DNA of 64,000 nt, from contig JASGCW010000003.1 in assembly GCA_030053945.1 (NCBI GenBank), positions 1 through 64,000 on the forward strand, written 5' to 3'. How positions within the stretch are numbered: the stretch's first letter is position 1; each line of letters opens with the position of its first letter. Shown here piece after piece: positions 6,943 to 17,489 of this stretch. The position numbers were made by a program, and so were the translations under genes. The stretch is from Limnohabitans sp. Lineage in GTDB: Bacteria; Bacteroidota; Bacteroidia; Flavobacteriales; Flavobacteriaceae. A model generated the notes under the pieces. That model was not told where the DNA came from. It saw only the letters and a program-made list of their open reading frames with translations, and did no database searches.

Positions 6943-8397
6943 TTAGTTATCCCACCATACTTTGTTTAAGATACTTACGTATGGAATAGGTACTCCAGGT
7001 CCCTGCTCTAATGAAGCACGATTTACATTAATCTCAATTTGGGGATATGGGAGTTTTCTAGGAATAACATTACTTGTAAAGTTTCTCGTTGGAACAGTCA
7101 ATGTTGGGAAATTTGTTCTTCTCCAATCTACCCAAGACTCAAAAGAAGCTTGGAACATAGTTATCCATTTTTGCTCTATTATTCTCTCCAAGGTATTATT
7201 AAATGCAACGCTTGGATTAGAAAGATAGGTGTTTGCAGCTGTTGTAGATAAAGCAGGTGTTGAACCAACTTTTAATGAAATGAAATCTTCTGTGATTGCT
7301 TTATTAAATGAAGTTTGAGCATTTGTATTGTTACCACTTCTAAAGTAAACTTCGGATTTTATAAAATTAACTTCAGCAGCAGACAAAAGCATAACAGGAG
7401 AATTATTAGAAGCGTAAGCAGAGCCAACTCTTGAATATTTTGTTTCACCAGAATCATCATCATCTTGCCCTGGTAAGTTTCCAATAATTTGACCAGCTAA
7501 TGCACCATTTTTCACACCTTTAAAATAAAGAGTGCTTCTTGGGTCTGATAACGCAGACATTTTGTTAACTAATGTTGCACATACAGCATTGTCTTTTCTA
7601 CCTGAAAGTTCATCAAACTGGTAAATTGGATTGGAATTATTATTAGCAACTAAGAATGTTAATTTCGCATCATCTGCCGAATCATTTATTAAAATTGGAT
7701 TTGTATTTAAAAAATTCAATGCATCACTAGCATTCGAACTTCTTTTACTTAGGTGGTTGTATAGTCTAAGTTTTAATGAGTTACCAAAACGCTCCCATTT
7801 TACTATATTGCCACCATAAATCAAGTCATCGGTAGTTGGTTTTAATCCTTGGTTAGCCTTAACATTTGCAATACCCTGATCGATTAAGGAAATTAAACTT
7901 GGATAAATATCTTGTTGTTTGTCATACTTAGGTGTGATGTTCAATGTTCCCTTTAGCGCTTCTGTGTAAGGAATATCACCAAATAAATCTGTAGTAACAC
8001 TAAATGTGTAAGCAGTTAGTATTTGTGAAATGCCTAAATATACTGTGCTATTAGTTGATTTCGCTTTATTCTCAATTAGCTTTAAATCCATTGCAGTATT
8101 GTACATCGCTGTCCATAAATTATCAGTTGAGGCAGATGTAATATTGTATTGTCCATACTCAAGAGGTTGTGCTCTATGGCCTGCATAATATTGCATAACG
8201 CTTGAAGACATTCTGTTTATGTTTCCACCTAGTGTGTATGCTAAATTCACTTCAGGACTAGCTAATAAGTTCTTAAGAGGGGCATCTGATGGTACATTTG
8301 GGTCAATATTTATATCTAGTTCTCTTGAACAAGAACTTAAAAGCACTGGCAATAGTGCAATGAGTCCTATTTTTTTTAGAATGATTGTTTTTTTCAT
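6943..8397 (-). CDS. SusD/RagB-family nutrient-binding outer-membrane lipoprotein
   Basis: SusD-like proteins sit as lids on SusC-type channels and capture glycans or other nutrients at the cell surface. The 484-residue protein starts MKKTIILKKIG and has a lipobox LLSSC with Cys23. The TPR-like body shows DNLWTAMYNTAMDLKLIENKA, DLFGDIPYTEAL and WERFGNSLKLRLYNHLS, and the C-terminus WVDWRRTNFPTLTVP and IPRKLPYPQ is typical of the SusD-like_2 branch. I prefer the ATG at 8397 to the in-frame ATG at 8433, which would overlap susC; 11 bp separate the two genes, so they form one operon. The substrate cannot be predicted: no glycoside hydrolase is nearby. Confidence 0.92.
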   Translation of the reverse strand: MKKTIILKKIGLIALLPVLLSSCSRELDINIDPNVPSDAPLKNLLASPEVNLAYTLGGNINRMSSSVMQYYAGHRAQPLEYGQYNITSASTDNLWTAMYNTAMDLKLIENKAKSTNSTVYLGISQILTAYTFSVTTDLFGDIPYTEALKGTLNITPKYDKQQDIYPSLISLIDQGIANVKANQGLKPTTDDLIYGGNIVKWERFGNSLKLRLYNHLSKRSSNASDALNFLNTNPILINDSADDAKLTFLVANNNSNPIYQFDELSGRKDNAVCATLVNKMSALSDPRSTLYFKGVKNGALAGQIIGNLPGQDDDDSGETKYSRVGSAYASNNSPVMLLSAAEVNFIKSEVYFRSGNNTNAQTSFNKAITEDFISLKVGSTPALSTTAANTYLSNPSVAFNNTLERIIEQKWITMFQASFESWVDWRRTNFPTLTVPTRNFTSNVIPRKLPYPQIEINVNRASLEQGPGVPIPYVSILNKVWWDN

Positions 8398-8408
8398 TTT
8401 TCTATTTT

Positions 8409-11400
8409 TTAGAATAATACTTTTAAATTGCAACCTATGCTTCTTGTGGTCGGGAAGTTAAATCTTGATGCTCCTTGAGCATTTCCTGTTCCAAATGCAC
8501 TAGATTCTGGGTCTATATGTGGGATGTCTGACCATAAGAACAAATTCCTTCCAAAGAAACTAATATCTATTGATTTTACAGGAACTCCTTTTGGTGAAAA
8601 ACTATAGCCTAGTGAAAGTTCTCTCAACTTTATCCAGTTGTTTTCATAAACGTATGCTTCATTTGGAATTGGTCCAGCATACCAATTATGGTCTCTCTTT
8701 ACAATAACTGTATTTGGAGCTTCAGTAGTTGAATTTACACCAGGAAATACATAATTTTCCTCTCTATGTAATGTTTTTGCTGTTACACCATAAAAATCCA
8801 TTAGTTGTTCTGTTCCATTCCAAATTTTTCCCCCTCTTCTAATATCTGCCGTACCAGTTAAGTAAATTCCTTTATATCTTAAAGTTGTACTTAGACCTCC
8901 TGTCCAGTCAGGTTCAACATACCCTAAATTTGCACCATCTACTGTAAGTGGTGTTCCAGCATTGTCAACCAAGATTTCACCTTTAGCATTTCTTACATAT
9001 GCACTTCCAATAATAGAACCATATCTTTCCCCTTTTACTGCATATATTGCTGGATTTCCGCTAAAACCACCCAAGTATATTTTATCTACACCAGGATATG
9101 TTTCTTCAACGTTCGACTTTATTTTGCTAAAGTTAGCACTAATATCCCAACTGAAATTGCTTGTTTTTATAGGTGTTATTTTAAGCATAGCTTCTATACC
9201 TTTTGATGTTGTAGCTCCACTATTGACAATGGCTCTAGTAGCTCCAGAGGCTGGTGATATGTCTAGTCCAATTATACCGTCAGTATTTCTGTTTTCAAAA
9301 TATGTAAAATCTAAAGCTACCCTATCATTCACTCCTTTTAACTCAATACCAATTTCCGTCTCCTGTGTAAATTCTGGTTTTAGATTAGGATTGTTAATTG
9401 TATTTGGCACAGTAAATGATGGTAATGTCCCGAACGGGAATTCTATACCAGTAGTAAAGCCATCGCCAAATTGTGTTTTGTCAACATAGTCATAAATGCT
9501 ATAAGGGTTAGCATCTCTACCTGTGGTTGAGATTCCTGCTCGAATCTTACCATATGAAAGTAACGTTTTGTTTTTTATAAATTCGCTAAACATAAAAGAG
9601 GTGTTAACACCTGAATAGAAATACGATCTATTATTTGCAGGAAGAGTTGAACTCCATTCGTTTCTTGCAATACCGTTCAAGAATAAATAATTTTTGTATC
9701 CTAATGTTAAGTCGCCAAATAGACCAAAAAGTGTTCTTCTGCTGTTGAATTCATAGGCAGGGTCAAAAGCACTAACGTTTTTAGTATTTGCATAACCTGG
9801 TAATACTAGTTCAGTACCCGTTGTTGTTGTGTTTCTAAATTTTCGTTCGTTATAATCCTGACCTAAAGTTAAATCGATTGAAAAATCATCTTTTATTTTT
9901 TTACTTATAAAAGCAGAAAGTACTGATGTTGTTTCTTCTCTTGTGTAATCGTCTAATTCCAGTCTTCCTTTTGCAGCTCCTCCTGTATTAATGTCTTTGA
10001 AAATTCTTCTTTTATCTATAGATAAATCTTTTCCAAACCTATATGATAATTTTATCGATTTTGATATGTCATAATTAAGATTTAAACTTCCTATTGTTCT
10101 TGTAGCGTCACTGTTTGCGAAGTTTTTATTTACAATCCAAAGGGGATTGTCAAATGAACCTCCTCTGAAGTTTATCTGTCTCCCATCTGGTCTTTGGTAT
10201 CCGTATCCTGTAAGATTCCAAGATGTTGGTACATGAAAGAGTGAGAAAATAGGGTTGTTACCATCCTGTCCAGTAAAAGGTAAATCACCGCCGTTGATAG
10301 AGTAAGTTAAATTTAGACCTACACTAAATTTTTCTGAAAAGTTATGATTGCCATTAAATCTGAAATTTACTTTTTGAAAGAACTGATTTGGAATTATAGA
10401 AGTTTGTTTGTTTTGCCCTGCAGAAAAAAACATATTAGATTTTTCATTAGCAGCACTAATTGATATATTGTTGCTATAAGTAAGTCCAGTTTTTAAAAAT
10501 TCAGCTCTTGGATCGTATGACTTTAAAGTTATTGATTGTGCTCCTAAACCATTAATTGCTCCAGCTCCAGCACTTAGTACTGTTTGTCCTGTGATCCTAG
10601 GTCCAAAAGATCTAGAAGTATTTTCTAAATAAGTTGTTGGTACATTTCCTTGTGCGTATTCGTATTGGTATTCAGGAAGTTTTAAAGCGTCTTCAAAAGA
10701 CACAAGACTAGTATACTCAATATTAGGTCTTCCAGTTTTTCCTTTAGCGGATTTTGTTGTGATTACAATTACACCGTTAGAACCTCGGTTACCATATAAA
10801 ACGGCACCATTAGCTCCTTTAAGTACGGTAATGTTTTCAATGTCATTCGGGTTGATATCAACTATCCTGTTTGGAGTTCCTACGCCGGTTACAGTGTTTC
10901 CGTTCCCGTCATTACTATTTGATACTGGAACTCCATCAATTACATAAAGTGGTTCGTTTGATCCTGTTATGGATTTGTTTCCTCCCCTTATTACCATTCT
11001 ACTTGCTTGTCCAGGTGCTCCGCCAGAAGCAATAGTTTGGAGGCCAGCAACTTTTCCAGATAAAGATGTTAGTATGTTGGTGTTTCCTACCCTATTCAAA
11101 TCTTCTGAATTGATTTTTGTGTTTGCATACCCAATTGTTCTGTCTTTTTTCTTTATCCCCTGTGCCACTACAACTACTTCTCCTAGTGTCTTCGTATTAT
11201 CTTGAAGGATAGTGTTTATAACATTAGATTTGTCAACAGTTTTTGTGATTGTTCTCATCCCCATAAAAGAGTATTCTAACACATCACCTTCTTTAGCTTT
11301 GATTGAATATTTTCCATCAAAACCTGTAGAAACACCCTTTGCATTTCCTTTTACAGTTATGTTTGCGCCTGGAATAGGTGCGTTACCATCAGTAACTACC

Positions 11401-11486
11401 CCCGTAATGGTTTTCTCTTGAGCGAAAGAAAACTGCATTGTCATCGCTATTAAAAGCGTAAAAATCCATTTAAATCTTGATCTCAT
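8409..11486 (-). CDS. SusC/RagA-family TonB-linked outer-membrane protein
   Basis: A 1025-residue TonB-dependent transporter that would import the ligand bound by the adjacent SusD using proton-motive force. Domains in order: signal peptide (cleavage near FSFAQ, residue 22), carboxypeptidase-regulatory-like beta sandwich (TGVVTDGNAPIPGANITVKG, about 27-100), a plug with the SusC signature EPLYVIDGVPVS (about 175-190), then a 22-strand beta barrel ending in a C-terminal Phe (LKVLF). It is first in a two-gene operon with susD. The tail SRFNFPTTRSIGCNLK is characteristic of SusC barrels. No anti-sigma or sensor gene lies beside it. Confidence 0.95.
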   Translation of the reverse strand: MRSRFKWIFTLLIAMTMQFSFAQEKTITGVVTDGNAPIPGANITVKGNAKGVSTGFDGKYSIKAKEGDVLEYSFMGMRTITKTVDKSNVINTILQDNTKTLGEVVVVAQGIKKKDRTIGYANTKINSEDLNRVGNTNILTSLSGKVAGLQTIASGGAPGQASRMVIRGGNKSITGSNEPLYVIDGVPVSNSNDGNGNTVTGVGTPNRIVDINPNDIENITVLKGANGAVLYGNRGSNGVIVITTKSAKGKTGRPNIEYTSLVSFEDALKLPEYQYEYAQGNVPTTYLENTSRSFGPRITGQTVLSAGAGAINGLGAQSITLKSYDPRAEFLKTGLTYSNNISISAANEKSNMFFSAGQNKQTSIIPNQFFQKVNFRFNGNHNFSEKFSVGLNLTYSINGGDLPFTGQDGNNPIFSLFHVPTSWNLTGYGYQRPDGRQINFRGGSFDNPLWIVNKNFANSDATRTIGSLNLNYDISKSIKLSYRFGKDLSIDKRRIFKDINTGGAAKGRLELDDYTREETTSVLSAFISKKIKDDFSIDLTLGQDYNERKFRNTTTTGTELVLPGYANTKNVSAFDPAYEFNSRRTLFGLFGDLTLGYKNYLFLNGIARNEWSSTLPANNRSYFYSGVNTSFMFSEFIKNKTLLSYGKIRAGISTTGRDANPYSIYDYVDKTQFGDGFTTGIEFPFGTLPSFTVPNTINNPNLKPEFTQETEIGIELKGVNDRVALDFTYFENRNTDGIIGLDISPASGATRAIVNSGATTSKGIEAMLKITPIKTSNFSWDISANFSKIKSNVEETYPGVDKIYLGGFSGNPAIYAVKGERYGSIIGSAYVRNAKGEILVDNAGTPLTVDGANLGYVEPDWTGGLSTTLRYKGIYLTGTADIRRGGKIWNGTEQLMDFYGVTAKTLHREENYVFPGVNSTTEAPNTVIVKRDHNWYAGPIPNEAYVYENNWIKLRELSLGYSFSPKGVPVKSIDISFFGRNLFLWSDIPHIDPESSAFGTGNAQGASRFNFPTTRSIGCNLKVLF

Positions 11487-11573
11487 ATTTTTAAAATGAT
11501 TAGTTTAATTGCCACAAATATCAATAAAATATCATTAAAGCAAAAGAAAAAGAGGAAAAATATTAAAGAAAAG

Positions 11574-13259
11574 TTAAAAAAAAGCTTTCAAACTTATATG
11601 CACTATCGAATTTGAGAGTTTTATCTCTTGATTTTTTGTATTTCCATTGGCGTAAACTAGATTAAATAGCCCATTTTTTGTTTGAAAACCAAAGCCAAAA
11701 CCAAGTCCTGTTAAGCTATTTTTGTTATTTGAGCTTTTATCTTGAAATTGCCCATAATCAATTATAGAATGTATGTAAAAACTTGGATTGAATACGTATC
11801 GGTATTCTGTTAAAATACTGCTAAAAAAATTGGCTTGAATACTGTTTTCGTTAAATCCTCTTATAGAATTGATTCCTCCAAAGCGATACAATTCATTTAT
11901 TAGGTATTCGTTACTTTGTAAATAAAAATTTTGACTTCGTAAATTGATGATGTTTTTTTGATTGATATAAAAATTGTGACTTAGATTTATGTTTGCAAAT
12001 AACTGTTTGTTGGAGTCTAAACTTGTATTTCGAGTTCCAAAGCCTATTTTTATGTTTATATCTGTTTTCTCTGGGAATAGGTAATCGTCTATTTTGTTTG
12101 CTTTGTATTCAAAAAGCCCTGTTAGAAATTCATTGTTGTAATCACTCAAAGAATTATTGTTTTTGTTTTGTATATCGCTTGATTCAGTTGTTTGGTATCC
12201 TAAATATACTCTTGTATTGTAGTTGAAGAAGTGACCAAGTTCTATGGCAGTTTTTGCATTTTGGAAAGTGCTGTCTTGTTTGAAAATGTTTAGTTGCGCT
12301 TTGATGCCAAAGCGAGATTTGAAAATGTACGGAAGTTCAATATTTGCATCAAATGTATTTTGTTTGTTTTTATCGCTTTTCCAATATAAGTTTAGCTTTT
12401 CGCCGCTATTTAAAATATTGATTAGTTTTAGGTCTAAGTAGCCAGTCAAAGTAAATTTGTTTTCGTTATTATTGAATCCGATGAAACCGTCAAAAGAATT
12501 TGCTTTTGATTTTTCTAAATAGATGAAAACCTGAGTGGAGTCTTTGGTGAATAAAATCTCAGGAAATTTAATTTGCTTAGAAAATCTAAATTTATCAACA
12601 TCTATACTTAATTTTTTTAATGTTTCTTGATTGAATATTTTGTTTTTATAAAGTCTTTTGAGATTTTTTGTGTGACTAGCAGGAAATTTTTGATAGCCAT
12701 TTATTATGATGTTATCAAGAGTTCGTTTTTTTTCAATGTTTAAATCTAAATCGGCAAAAAGTTGGTTGTTTAGACTTTTAAAATTTTTCAATTTTATTCG
12801 GGATAAGGAATAGCCTTTTTTTTCGAGAATTTTTAAACAGTTGTCCATAAAGGATTCGACTTTGTTTATTGCTATTGTTTGAGTCTCCTTCTGAAGTTGA
12901 AGTGTTTTGAAATTTTCACCTATATATATATGTATTGCATTTATTCTGTTTCCAAAATCAAATGTTGAAACAAAAGTAGAATCGTTTAATTTGATAGTTT
13001 TGCTTTTGTTCACAGAAAGATATCCAAGTTGCATTATTTTCTGTGAAAACTCTTCTATTTCAATTTCTATCGCTTTTGTGTTGTCAAATATTTTTTTGTA
13101 CGAAATCGAGTCGATGATTTTTTTTTCATTTGAGTTGTCTGAATCTATTTTTAAATAGAGTTTTTGTCCCAGCATTTTTGATGAGAAAAAAAATAATAAT
13201 GGAAAAAAAAGAAAAAATATTTTTTTCAATGGCTTGAAATTTCGATAAAAATAACGCAA
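11574..13259 (-). CDS. Omp85-superfamily (TamA/BamA-like) outer-membrane protein
   Basis: A 561-residue protein with an N-terminal hydrophobic signal (about 13-32), two or three POTRA-like alpha/beta repeats (for example LDNIIINGYQKFPASHTKNL, about 187-206), and a C-terminal 16-strand-type barrel. The barrel has the Omp85 signature GGINSIRGFNENS near residue 470 and ends in Phe (HISLKAFF). Members insert or translocate beta-barrel proteins or lipids at the outer membrane. It is shorter than BamA (about 800) and nearer to TamA. Lys- and Asn-rich composition is usual for this genome. It lies upstream of susC on the same strand with an 87-bp gap. Confidence 0.8.
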   Translation of the reverse strand: MRYFYRNFKPLKKIFFLFFPLLFFFSSKMLGQKLYLKIDSDNSNEKKIIDSISYKKIFDNTKAIEIEIEEFSQKIMQLGYLSVNKSKTIKLNDSTFVSTFDFGNRINAIHIYIGENFKTLQLQKETQTIAINKVESFMDNCLKILEKKGYSLSRIKLKNFKSLNNQLFADLDLNIEKKRTLDNIIINGYQKFPASHTKNLKRLYKNKIFNQETLKKLSIDVDKFRFSKQIKFPEILFTKDSTQVFIYLEKSKANSFDGFIGFNNNENKFTLTGYLDLKLINILNSGEKLNLYWKSDKNKQNTFDANIELPYIFKSRFGIKAQLNIFKQDSTFQNAKTAIELGHFFNYNTRVYLGYQTTESSDIQNKNNNSLSDYNNEFLTGLFEYKANKIDDYLFPEKTDINIKIGFGTRNTSLDSNKQLFANINLSHNFYINQKNIINLRSQNFYLQSNEYLINELYRFGGINSIRGFNENSIQANFFSSILTEYRYVFNPSFYIHSIIDYGQFQDKSSNNKNSLTGLGFGFGFQTKNGLFNLVYANGNTKNQEIKLSNSIVHISLKAFF

Positions 13260-13315
13260 AAAATCTAGATTTCTTATTCGAAAAATAACTATGCTGAAAA
13301 TTAATAATTTACAGT

Positions 13316-13345
13316 TTGTTTTTTGAAAATTAATATATACATTTG
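13316..13345 (+). promoter_or_regulatory. Promoter of the str operon
   Basis: TTG (13316-13318), a 19-bp spacer and TACATTTG (13338-13345) match the Bacteroidota -33/-7 consensus. Transcription should start near 13352, giving a leader of about 46 nt before rpsL. Confidence 0.8.
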
Positions 13346-13349
13346 CAAC

Positions 13350-13364
13350 CCCGTAAAATGCGGG
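13350..13364 (+). promoter_or_regulatory. Small hairpin at the start of the rpsL leader
   Basis: CCCGT-AAAAT-GCGGG can form a 5-bp stem (one G-U) at the predicted transcript start, followed by ATTTTATA. It could stabilise the mRNA end or take part in control. Confidence 0.4.
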
Positions 13365-13397
13365 ATTTTATAAATAAGTAATTTTTAGTATTTAATT

Positions 13398-13781
13398 ATG
13401 CCAACAATTCAACAATTAGTAAGAACAGGAAGAGTCCAATTGACTAAGAAGAGTAAATCGGCTGCTTTAGATTCTTGTCCTCAAAGAAGAGGGGTTTGTA
13501 CGCGTGTTTATACTACAACGCCAAAGAAACCAAACTCTGCAATGCGTAAAGTTGCGCGTGTACGTTTGACTAATGGTAATGAAGTTAACGCTTACATCCC
13601 AGGTGAAGGACACAATTTACAAGAGCACTCGATAGTATTAGTTAGAGGTGGAAGGGTAAAAGATTTACCAGGAGTTAGATACCACATCGTTCGTGGTGCT
13701 TTAGATACTGCCGGAGTTAACGGTCGTACACAAAGAAGATCTAAATATGGTGCGAAACGCCCTAAAGATGCAAAAAAGTAA
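13398..13781 (+). CDS. rpsL: 30S ribosomal protein uS12
   Basis: uS12 lines the decoding centre of the small subunit. The 127-residue protein begins [12 protein letters not shown] and has the universal [20 protein letters not shown] block and [12 protein letters not shown]. Lys43 and Lys88, the positions where streptomycin-resistance changes usually fall, are both lysine, so this is the ordinary allele. First gene of the str operon, directly downstream of a consensus promoter; rpsG follows after 24 bp. Confidence 0.98.
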   Translation: MPTIQQLVRTGRVQLTKKSKSAALDSCPQRRGVCTRVYTTTPKKPNSAMRKVARVRLTNGNEVNAYIPGEGHNLQEHSIVLVRGGRVKDLPGVRYHIVRGALDTAGVNGRTQRRSKYGAKRPKDAKK

Positions 13782-13805
13782 TCTAAAAACTTTTAAAGAA
13801 AAGAA

Positions 13806-14282
13806 ATGAGAAAAAGACAGGCAAAAAAGAGACCTCTTTTACCAGATCCGAAATTTAACGATCAATTAGTAACCCGTTTTGTGAATAACTTAATGTGGGA
13901 TGGTAAAAAATCTACTGCTTTTGCAGTATTTTACGATGCATTAGATATCGTTGAGTCTAAAAAACAAGATGCTGAAAAGTCATCTTTAGAAATTTGGAAA
14001 GATGCATTAACAAATGTTATGCCTCACGTAGAAGTACGTTCACGTCGTGTGGGTGGTGCTACATTCCAAATTCCAATGCAAATTCGTCCAGATAGAAAAA
14101 TTTCTATGGCGATGAAATGGTTAATTCTTTATGCAAGAAAAAGAAATGAGAAATCTATGGCAGGTAAACTTGCTTCAGAAATTTTAGCTGCGGCTAAAGA
14201 AGAAGGAGCGGCTGTTAAGAAAAGAATGGATACTCACAAAATGGCAGATGCTAATAAAGCATTCTCTCACTTTAGATTTTAA
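13806..14282 (+). CDS. rpsG: 30S ribosomal protein uS7
   Basis: uS7 nucleates assembly of the 30S head and contacts mRNA and tRNA at the exit site. The 158-residue protein starts [19 protein letters not shown] and has the family block [17 protein letters not shown] and the RPDRK segment. In E. coli uS7 is the translational repressor of the str operon; whether the 24-bp rpsL-rpsG spacer plays that role here cannot be judged. fusA follows after 11 bp. Confidence 0.98.
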   Translation: MRKRQAKKRPLLPDPKFNDQLVTRFVNNLMWDGKKSTAFAVFYDALDIVESKKQDAEKSSLEIWKDALTNVMPHVEVRSRRVGGATFQIPMQIRPDRKISMAMKWLILYARKRNEKSMAGKLASEILAAAKEEGAAVKKRMDTHKMADANKAFSHFRF

Positions 14283-14293
14283 TTCATAGAGAA

Positions 14294-16438
14294 ATGGCAA
14301 GAGATTTAAAATTCACAAGAAACATAGGTATCGCTGCTCATATTGATGCTGGTAAAACTACCACTACTGAGCGTATCTTATTTTATACAGGGAAATCACA
14401 CAAAATTGGTGAAGTGCACGATGGTGCTGCAACAATGGACTGGATGGCGCAAGAGCAAGAGAGAGGTATTACAATTACTTCTGCTGCTACAACTTGTACT
14501 TGGAATTTCCCAACTGATCAAGGTAAAACTTTACCAGAATCACAACCTTATCACTTTAATATTATTGATACTCCAGGTCACGTTGACTTTACAGTAGAGG
14601 TAAATCGTTCATTACGTGTATTAGATGGGTTAGTGTTTTTGTTTTCTGCTGTTGATGGTGTTGAGCCTCAATCAGAAACTAACTGGAGATTAGCTGATCA
14701 GTACCGTGTTCCTCGTATGGGATTCGTAAACAAAATGGACCGTCAAGGTTCAAACTTCTTAGCGGTTTGTCAACAAGTAAAAGATATGTTAAAGTCTAAT
14801 GCTGTGGCAATCACTTTACCTATTGGTGAGGAGCAAGATTTTAAAGGGGTGGTTGACTTAGTGAAAAATCAAGCTATTGTATGGCATGATGAAACTCAAG
14901 GAGCTACTTTTGATATTATCGATATCCCTGCTGATATGGTTGACGAAGTAAAAGAATATCGTTCTAAATTAATCGAAGAGATTGCGTCATATGACGAAAA
15001 TCTTTTAGATAAATATATGGAAGATGAGAATTCTATTACGGAAGAAGAAATCAATAATGCATTACGTGCTGCTACAATAGATATGGCTATTATTCCAATG
15101 TTATGTGGATCTTCATTCAAAAACAAAGGAGTTCAGTTTATGTTAGATGCAGTTTGTAAATATTTACCATCTCCTTTAGATAAAGAAGGTATCGAAGGTA
15201 TTCATCCTGATGATGCTGATTTGTTAGAAGAAGATCAAACTAAAATCTTACGTCGTCCAGATGTAAAAGAGCCTTTTGCTGCTTTAGCATTTAAAATTGC
15301 TACTGACCCTTATGTTGGTCGTTTGGCTTTCTTCCGTGCTTATTCTGGTCGTTTAGATGCTGGTTCTTATATCTTGAATACTCGTTCAGGTAATAAAGAG
15401 CGTATTTCTCGTATCTACCAAATGCATGCTAACAAGCAAAACCCAATCGAGTATATCGAGGCAGGTGATATTGGAGCGGCTGTAGGATTTAAAGATATCA
15501 AGACAGGAGATACGATGTGTGACGAAAAGAATCCAATCATTCTTGAGTCAATGAAATTCCCTGATCCGGTAATTGGTATTGCTATTGAGCCTAAAACAAA
15601 AGCTGACGTGGATAAAATGGGTATGGCTTTAGCTAAATTAGCTGAAGAGGATCCAACATTTACAGTTAGAACTGATGAGGCTTCTGGTCAAACAATTATT
15701 TCTGGAATGGGTGAGCTTCACTTAGATATCTTAGTGGATCGTATGAAGCGTGAGTTCAAAGTGGAAGTAAACCAAGGAGAGCCTCAAGTAGAGTACAAAG
15801 AAGCGTTTACTAAATCAGCTCAACACCGTGAGGTTTATAAAAAACAATCAGGTGGACGTGGTAAATTTGGAGATATCGTTTTCCGTTTAGAGCCTGCAGA
15901 GGCAGGAACTGTTGGATTAACGTTTGTTAATGAAGTAAAAGGAGGTAACGTACCTAAAGAATATATTCCTGCTGTAGAGAAAGGTTTCAAAGAAGCAATG
16001 AAGCAAGGTCCTTTAGCTGGATATGTGGTAGATAGCTTAAAAGTAACTTTATTAGATGGATCTTACCACCCAGTTGACTCGGATGCTTTGTCTTTCGAAT
16101 TAGCTGCTAAGTTAGGTTATAAAGAAGTTGCTAAAGCTGCTGGAGCTGTTATTCTTGAGCCAATTATGAAAATTGAAGTTATTACTCCAGAAGAAAATAT
16201 GGGTGATATCGTAGGTGACTTAAACCGTCGTCGTGGTCAAGTAAATGATATGGGGGATAGAAATGGTGCTAAAACTATTAAAGCTAATGTGCCATTATCA
16301 GAAATGTTTGGTTATGTAACAACTTTGAGAACTTTATCATCAGGTCGTGCTACTTCAACAATGGAATTCTCTCACTACGAAGAAACTCCATCAAATATCT
16401 CTGAAGCAGTAATTAAAAAAGCAAAAGGTAACGCTTAA
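14294..16438 (+). CDS. fusA: Translation elongation factor G
   Basis: EF-G drives translocation of tRNA and mRNA after peptide-bond formation and helps ribosome recycling. The 714-residue protein shows G1 [12 protein letters not shown], the switch region [12 protein letters not shown]3 DTPGHVDF, G4 NKMD, then domain II, and domains III-V with [18 protein letters not shown] and RRRGQVNDM. Length is close to E. coli (704). It lies between rpsG and rpsJ; no tuf gene follows, unlike the enteric str operon. Confidence 0.98.
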   Translation: MARDLKFTRNIGIAAHIDAGKTTTTERILFYTGKSHKIGEVHDGAATMDWMAQEQERGITITSAATTCTWNFPTDQGKTLPESQPYHFNIIDTPGHVDFTVEVNRSLRVLDGLVFLFSAVDGVEPQSETNWRLADQYRVPRMGFVNKMDRQGSNFLAVCQQVKDMLKSNAVAITLPIGEEQDFKGVVDLVKNQAIVWHDETQGATFDIIDIPADMVDEVKEYRSKLIEEIASYDENLLDKYMEDENSITEEEINNALRAATIDMAIIPMLCGSSFKNKGVQFMLDAVCKYLPSPLDKEGIEGIHPDDADLLEEDQTKILRRPDVKEPFAALAFKIATDPYVGRLAFFRAYSGRLDAGSYILNTRSGNKERISRIYQMHANKQNPIEYIEAGDIGAAVGFKDIKTGDTMCDEKNPIILESMKFPDPVIGIAIEPKTKADVDKMGMALAKLAEEDPTFTVRTDEASGQTIISGMGELHLDILVDRMKREFKVEVNQGEPQVEYKEAFTKSAQHREVYKKQSGGRGKFGDIVFRLEPAEAGTVGLTFVNEVKGGNVPKEYIPAVEKGFKEAMKQGPLAGYVVDSLKVTLLDGSYHPVDSDALSFELAAKLGYKEVAKAAGAVILEPIMKIEVITPEENMGDIVGDLNRRRGQVNDMGDRNGAKTIKANVPLSEMFGYVTTLRTLSSGRATSTMEFSHYEETPSNISEAVIKKAKGNA

Positions 16439-16449
16439 TTTTTAAGAAA

Positions 16450-16755
16450 ATGAGTCAAAAAATCAGAATAAAATTAAAGTCTTACGATCATATGTTGGTT
16501 GATAAATCAGCTGAGAAAATCGTAAAAACTGTAAAAAGTACAGGTGCTGTGGTAACAGGTCCAATTCCATTACCGACAAACAAAAAGATTTTTACTGTAT
16601 TGCGTTCTCCACACGTTAATAAAAAGTCGAGAGAGCAATTTGAAGTAATGTCATACAAAAGATTGTTAGATATCTATTCTTCATCATCAAAAACTATCGA
16701 TGCTCTTATGAAATTAGAGCTTCCTAGTGGAGTTGAAGTAGAAATCAAAGTGTGA
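16450..16755 (+). CDS. rpsJ: 30S ribosomal protein uS10
   Basis: uS10 is a head protein of the small subunit and, in other bacteria, the NusE partner in transcription antitermination. The 101-residue protein has [20 protein letters not shown] and the conserved loop [20 protein letters not shown]. It is 11 bp behind fusA and is followed by a 116-bp gap with a palindrome and a new promoter, so it is the last gene of the str unit and not the first of the S10 unit as in E. coli. Confidence 0.98.
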   Translation: MSQKIRIKLKSYDHMLVDKSAEKIVKTVKSTGAVVTGPIPLPTNKKIFTVLRSPHVNKKSREQFEVMSYKRLLDIYSSSSKTIDALMKLELPSGVEVEIKV

Positions 16756-16780
16756 TAAAATACTCAAAGTAAAATATTTA

Positions 16781-16813
16781 AGCATTATGTTTTGATATTC
16801 AAAACATAATGCT
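16781..16813. repeat. Perfect 14-bp inverted repeat between rpsJ and rplC
   Basis: AGCATTATGTTTTG (16781-16794), loop ATATT, and CAAAACATAATGCT (16800-16813) form a perfect hairpin 25 bp after the rpsJ stop. The right arm ends one base before the rplC -7 box, and the left arm contains its TTG. No strong T run follows. It may be a terminator for the str operon, an operator, or both. Confidence 0.85.
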
Positions 16814-16821
16814 TACTTTTG
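16792..16821 (+). promoter_or_regulatory. Promoter of the S10-spc ribosomal operon
   Basis: TTG (16792-16794), a 19-bp spacer and TACTTTTG (16814-16821) fit the consensus. The region after the box, GCGCACTCAAAA, nearly repeats that of the rpsH promoter (GCGAACTGAAAA). Confidence 0.8.
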
Positions 16822-16871
16822 CGCACTCAAAAAAATGAGTTTTATATATTATTAATATTAATTAGTTAAGT

Positions 16872-17489
16872 ATGTCTGGGTTAATCGGAAAGAAAATCGG
16901 AATGACTAGCATCTTTGATGAGAACGGGAAAAACATCCCTTGTACTGTTATTGAGGTTGGTCCTTGCGTAGTTACCCAAGTCAGAACCACAGAGGTTGAC
17001 GGGTATGAGGCTCTTCAGCTTGGTTTCGATGACAAAACTGAAAAGCACACTATTAAAGCTGAAGAAGGTCACTTCAAAAAAGCGGGTACAGTTGCTAAGA
17101 AGAAAGTTGTTGAATTCCAAGGATTTGAAACTGAGCACAAATTAGGTGATGTTATCACTGTTGATTTATTCTCTGAAGGAGAATTTGTAGATATTCAAGG
17201 AGTATCTAAAGGAAAAGGATTCCAAGGTGTTGTTAAACGTCACGGTTTTGGTGGTGTAGGACAAGTTACTCACGGTCAGCACAACCGTTTAAGAGCGCCA
17301 GGTTCTGTTGGAGCTTCATCTTATCCGTCAAGAGTATTCAAAGGAATGCGTATGGCAGGAAGAATGGGTGGAGATAATGTAAAAGTACAAAATCTTAGAG
17401 TTTTAAAAGTAGTAGCTGATAAAAATCTACTTGTAGTTAAAGGATGTATTCCTGGGCACAAAGACTCTTACGTAATCGTTCAGAAGTAA
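16872..17489 (+). CDS. rplC: 50S ribosomal protein uL3
   Basis: uL3 is an early 50S assembly protein that reaches toward the peptidyl-transferase centre. The 205-residue protein begins [19 protein letters not shown] and has the [12 protein letters not shown] and the [15 protein letters not shown] [20 protein letters not shown] blocks, with [15 protein letters not shown]. It is first in its transcription unit and overlaps rplD by one base (TAATG), which suggests translational coupling. Confidence 0.98.
   Translation: MSGLIGKKIGMTSIFDENGKNIPCTVIEVGPCVVTQVRTTEVDGYEALQLGFDDKTEKHTIKAEEGHFKKAGTVAKKKVVEFQGFETEHKLGDVITVDLFSEGEFVDIQGVSKGKGFQGVVKRHGFGGVGQVTHGQHNRLRAPGSVGASSYPSRVFKGMRMAGRMGGDNVKVQNLRVLKVVADKNLLVVKGCIPGHKDSYVIVQK

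Noticed and set aside
10759..11421. Plus-strand frames opposite susC
   Set aside because: They are shadows of a clear TonB-dependent receptor on the other strand, rich in Ile/Phe/Pro as expected from reversed coding sequence.
17444..17489. Longer rplD starting inside rplC
   Set aside because: uL4 proteins start at the MEVKVLDI methionine; the extra 15 codons are rplC sequence in another frame.
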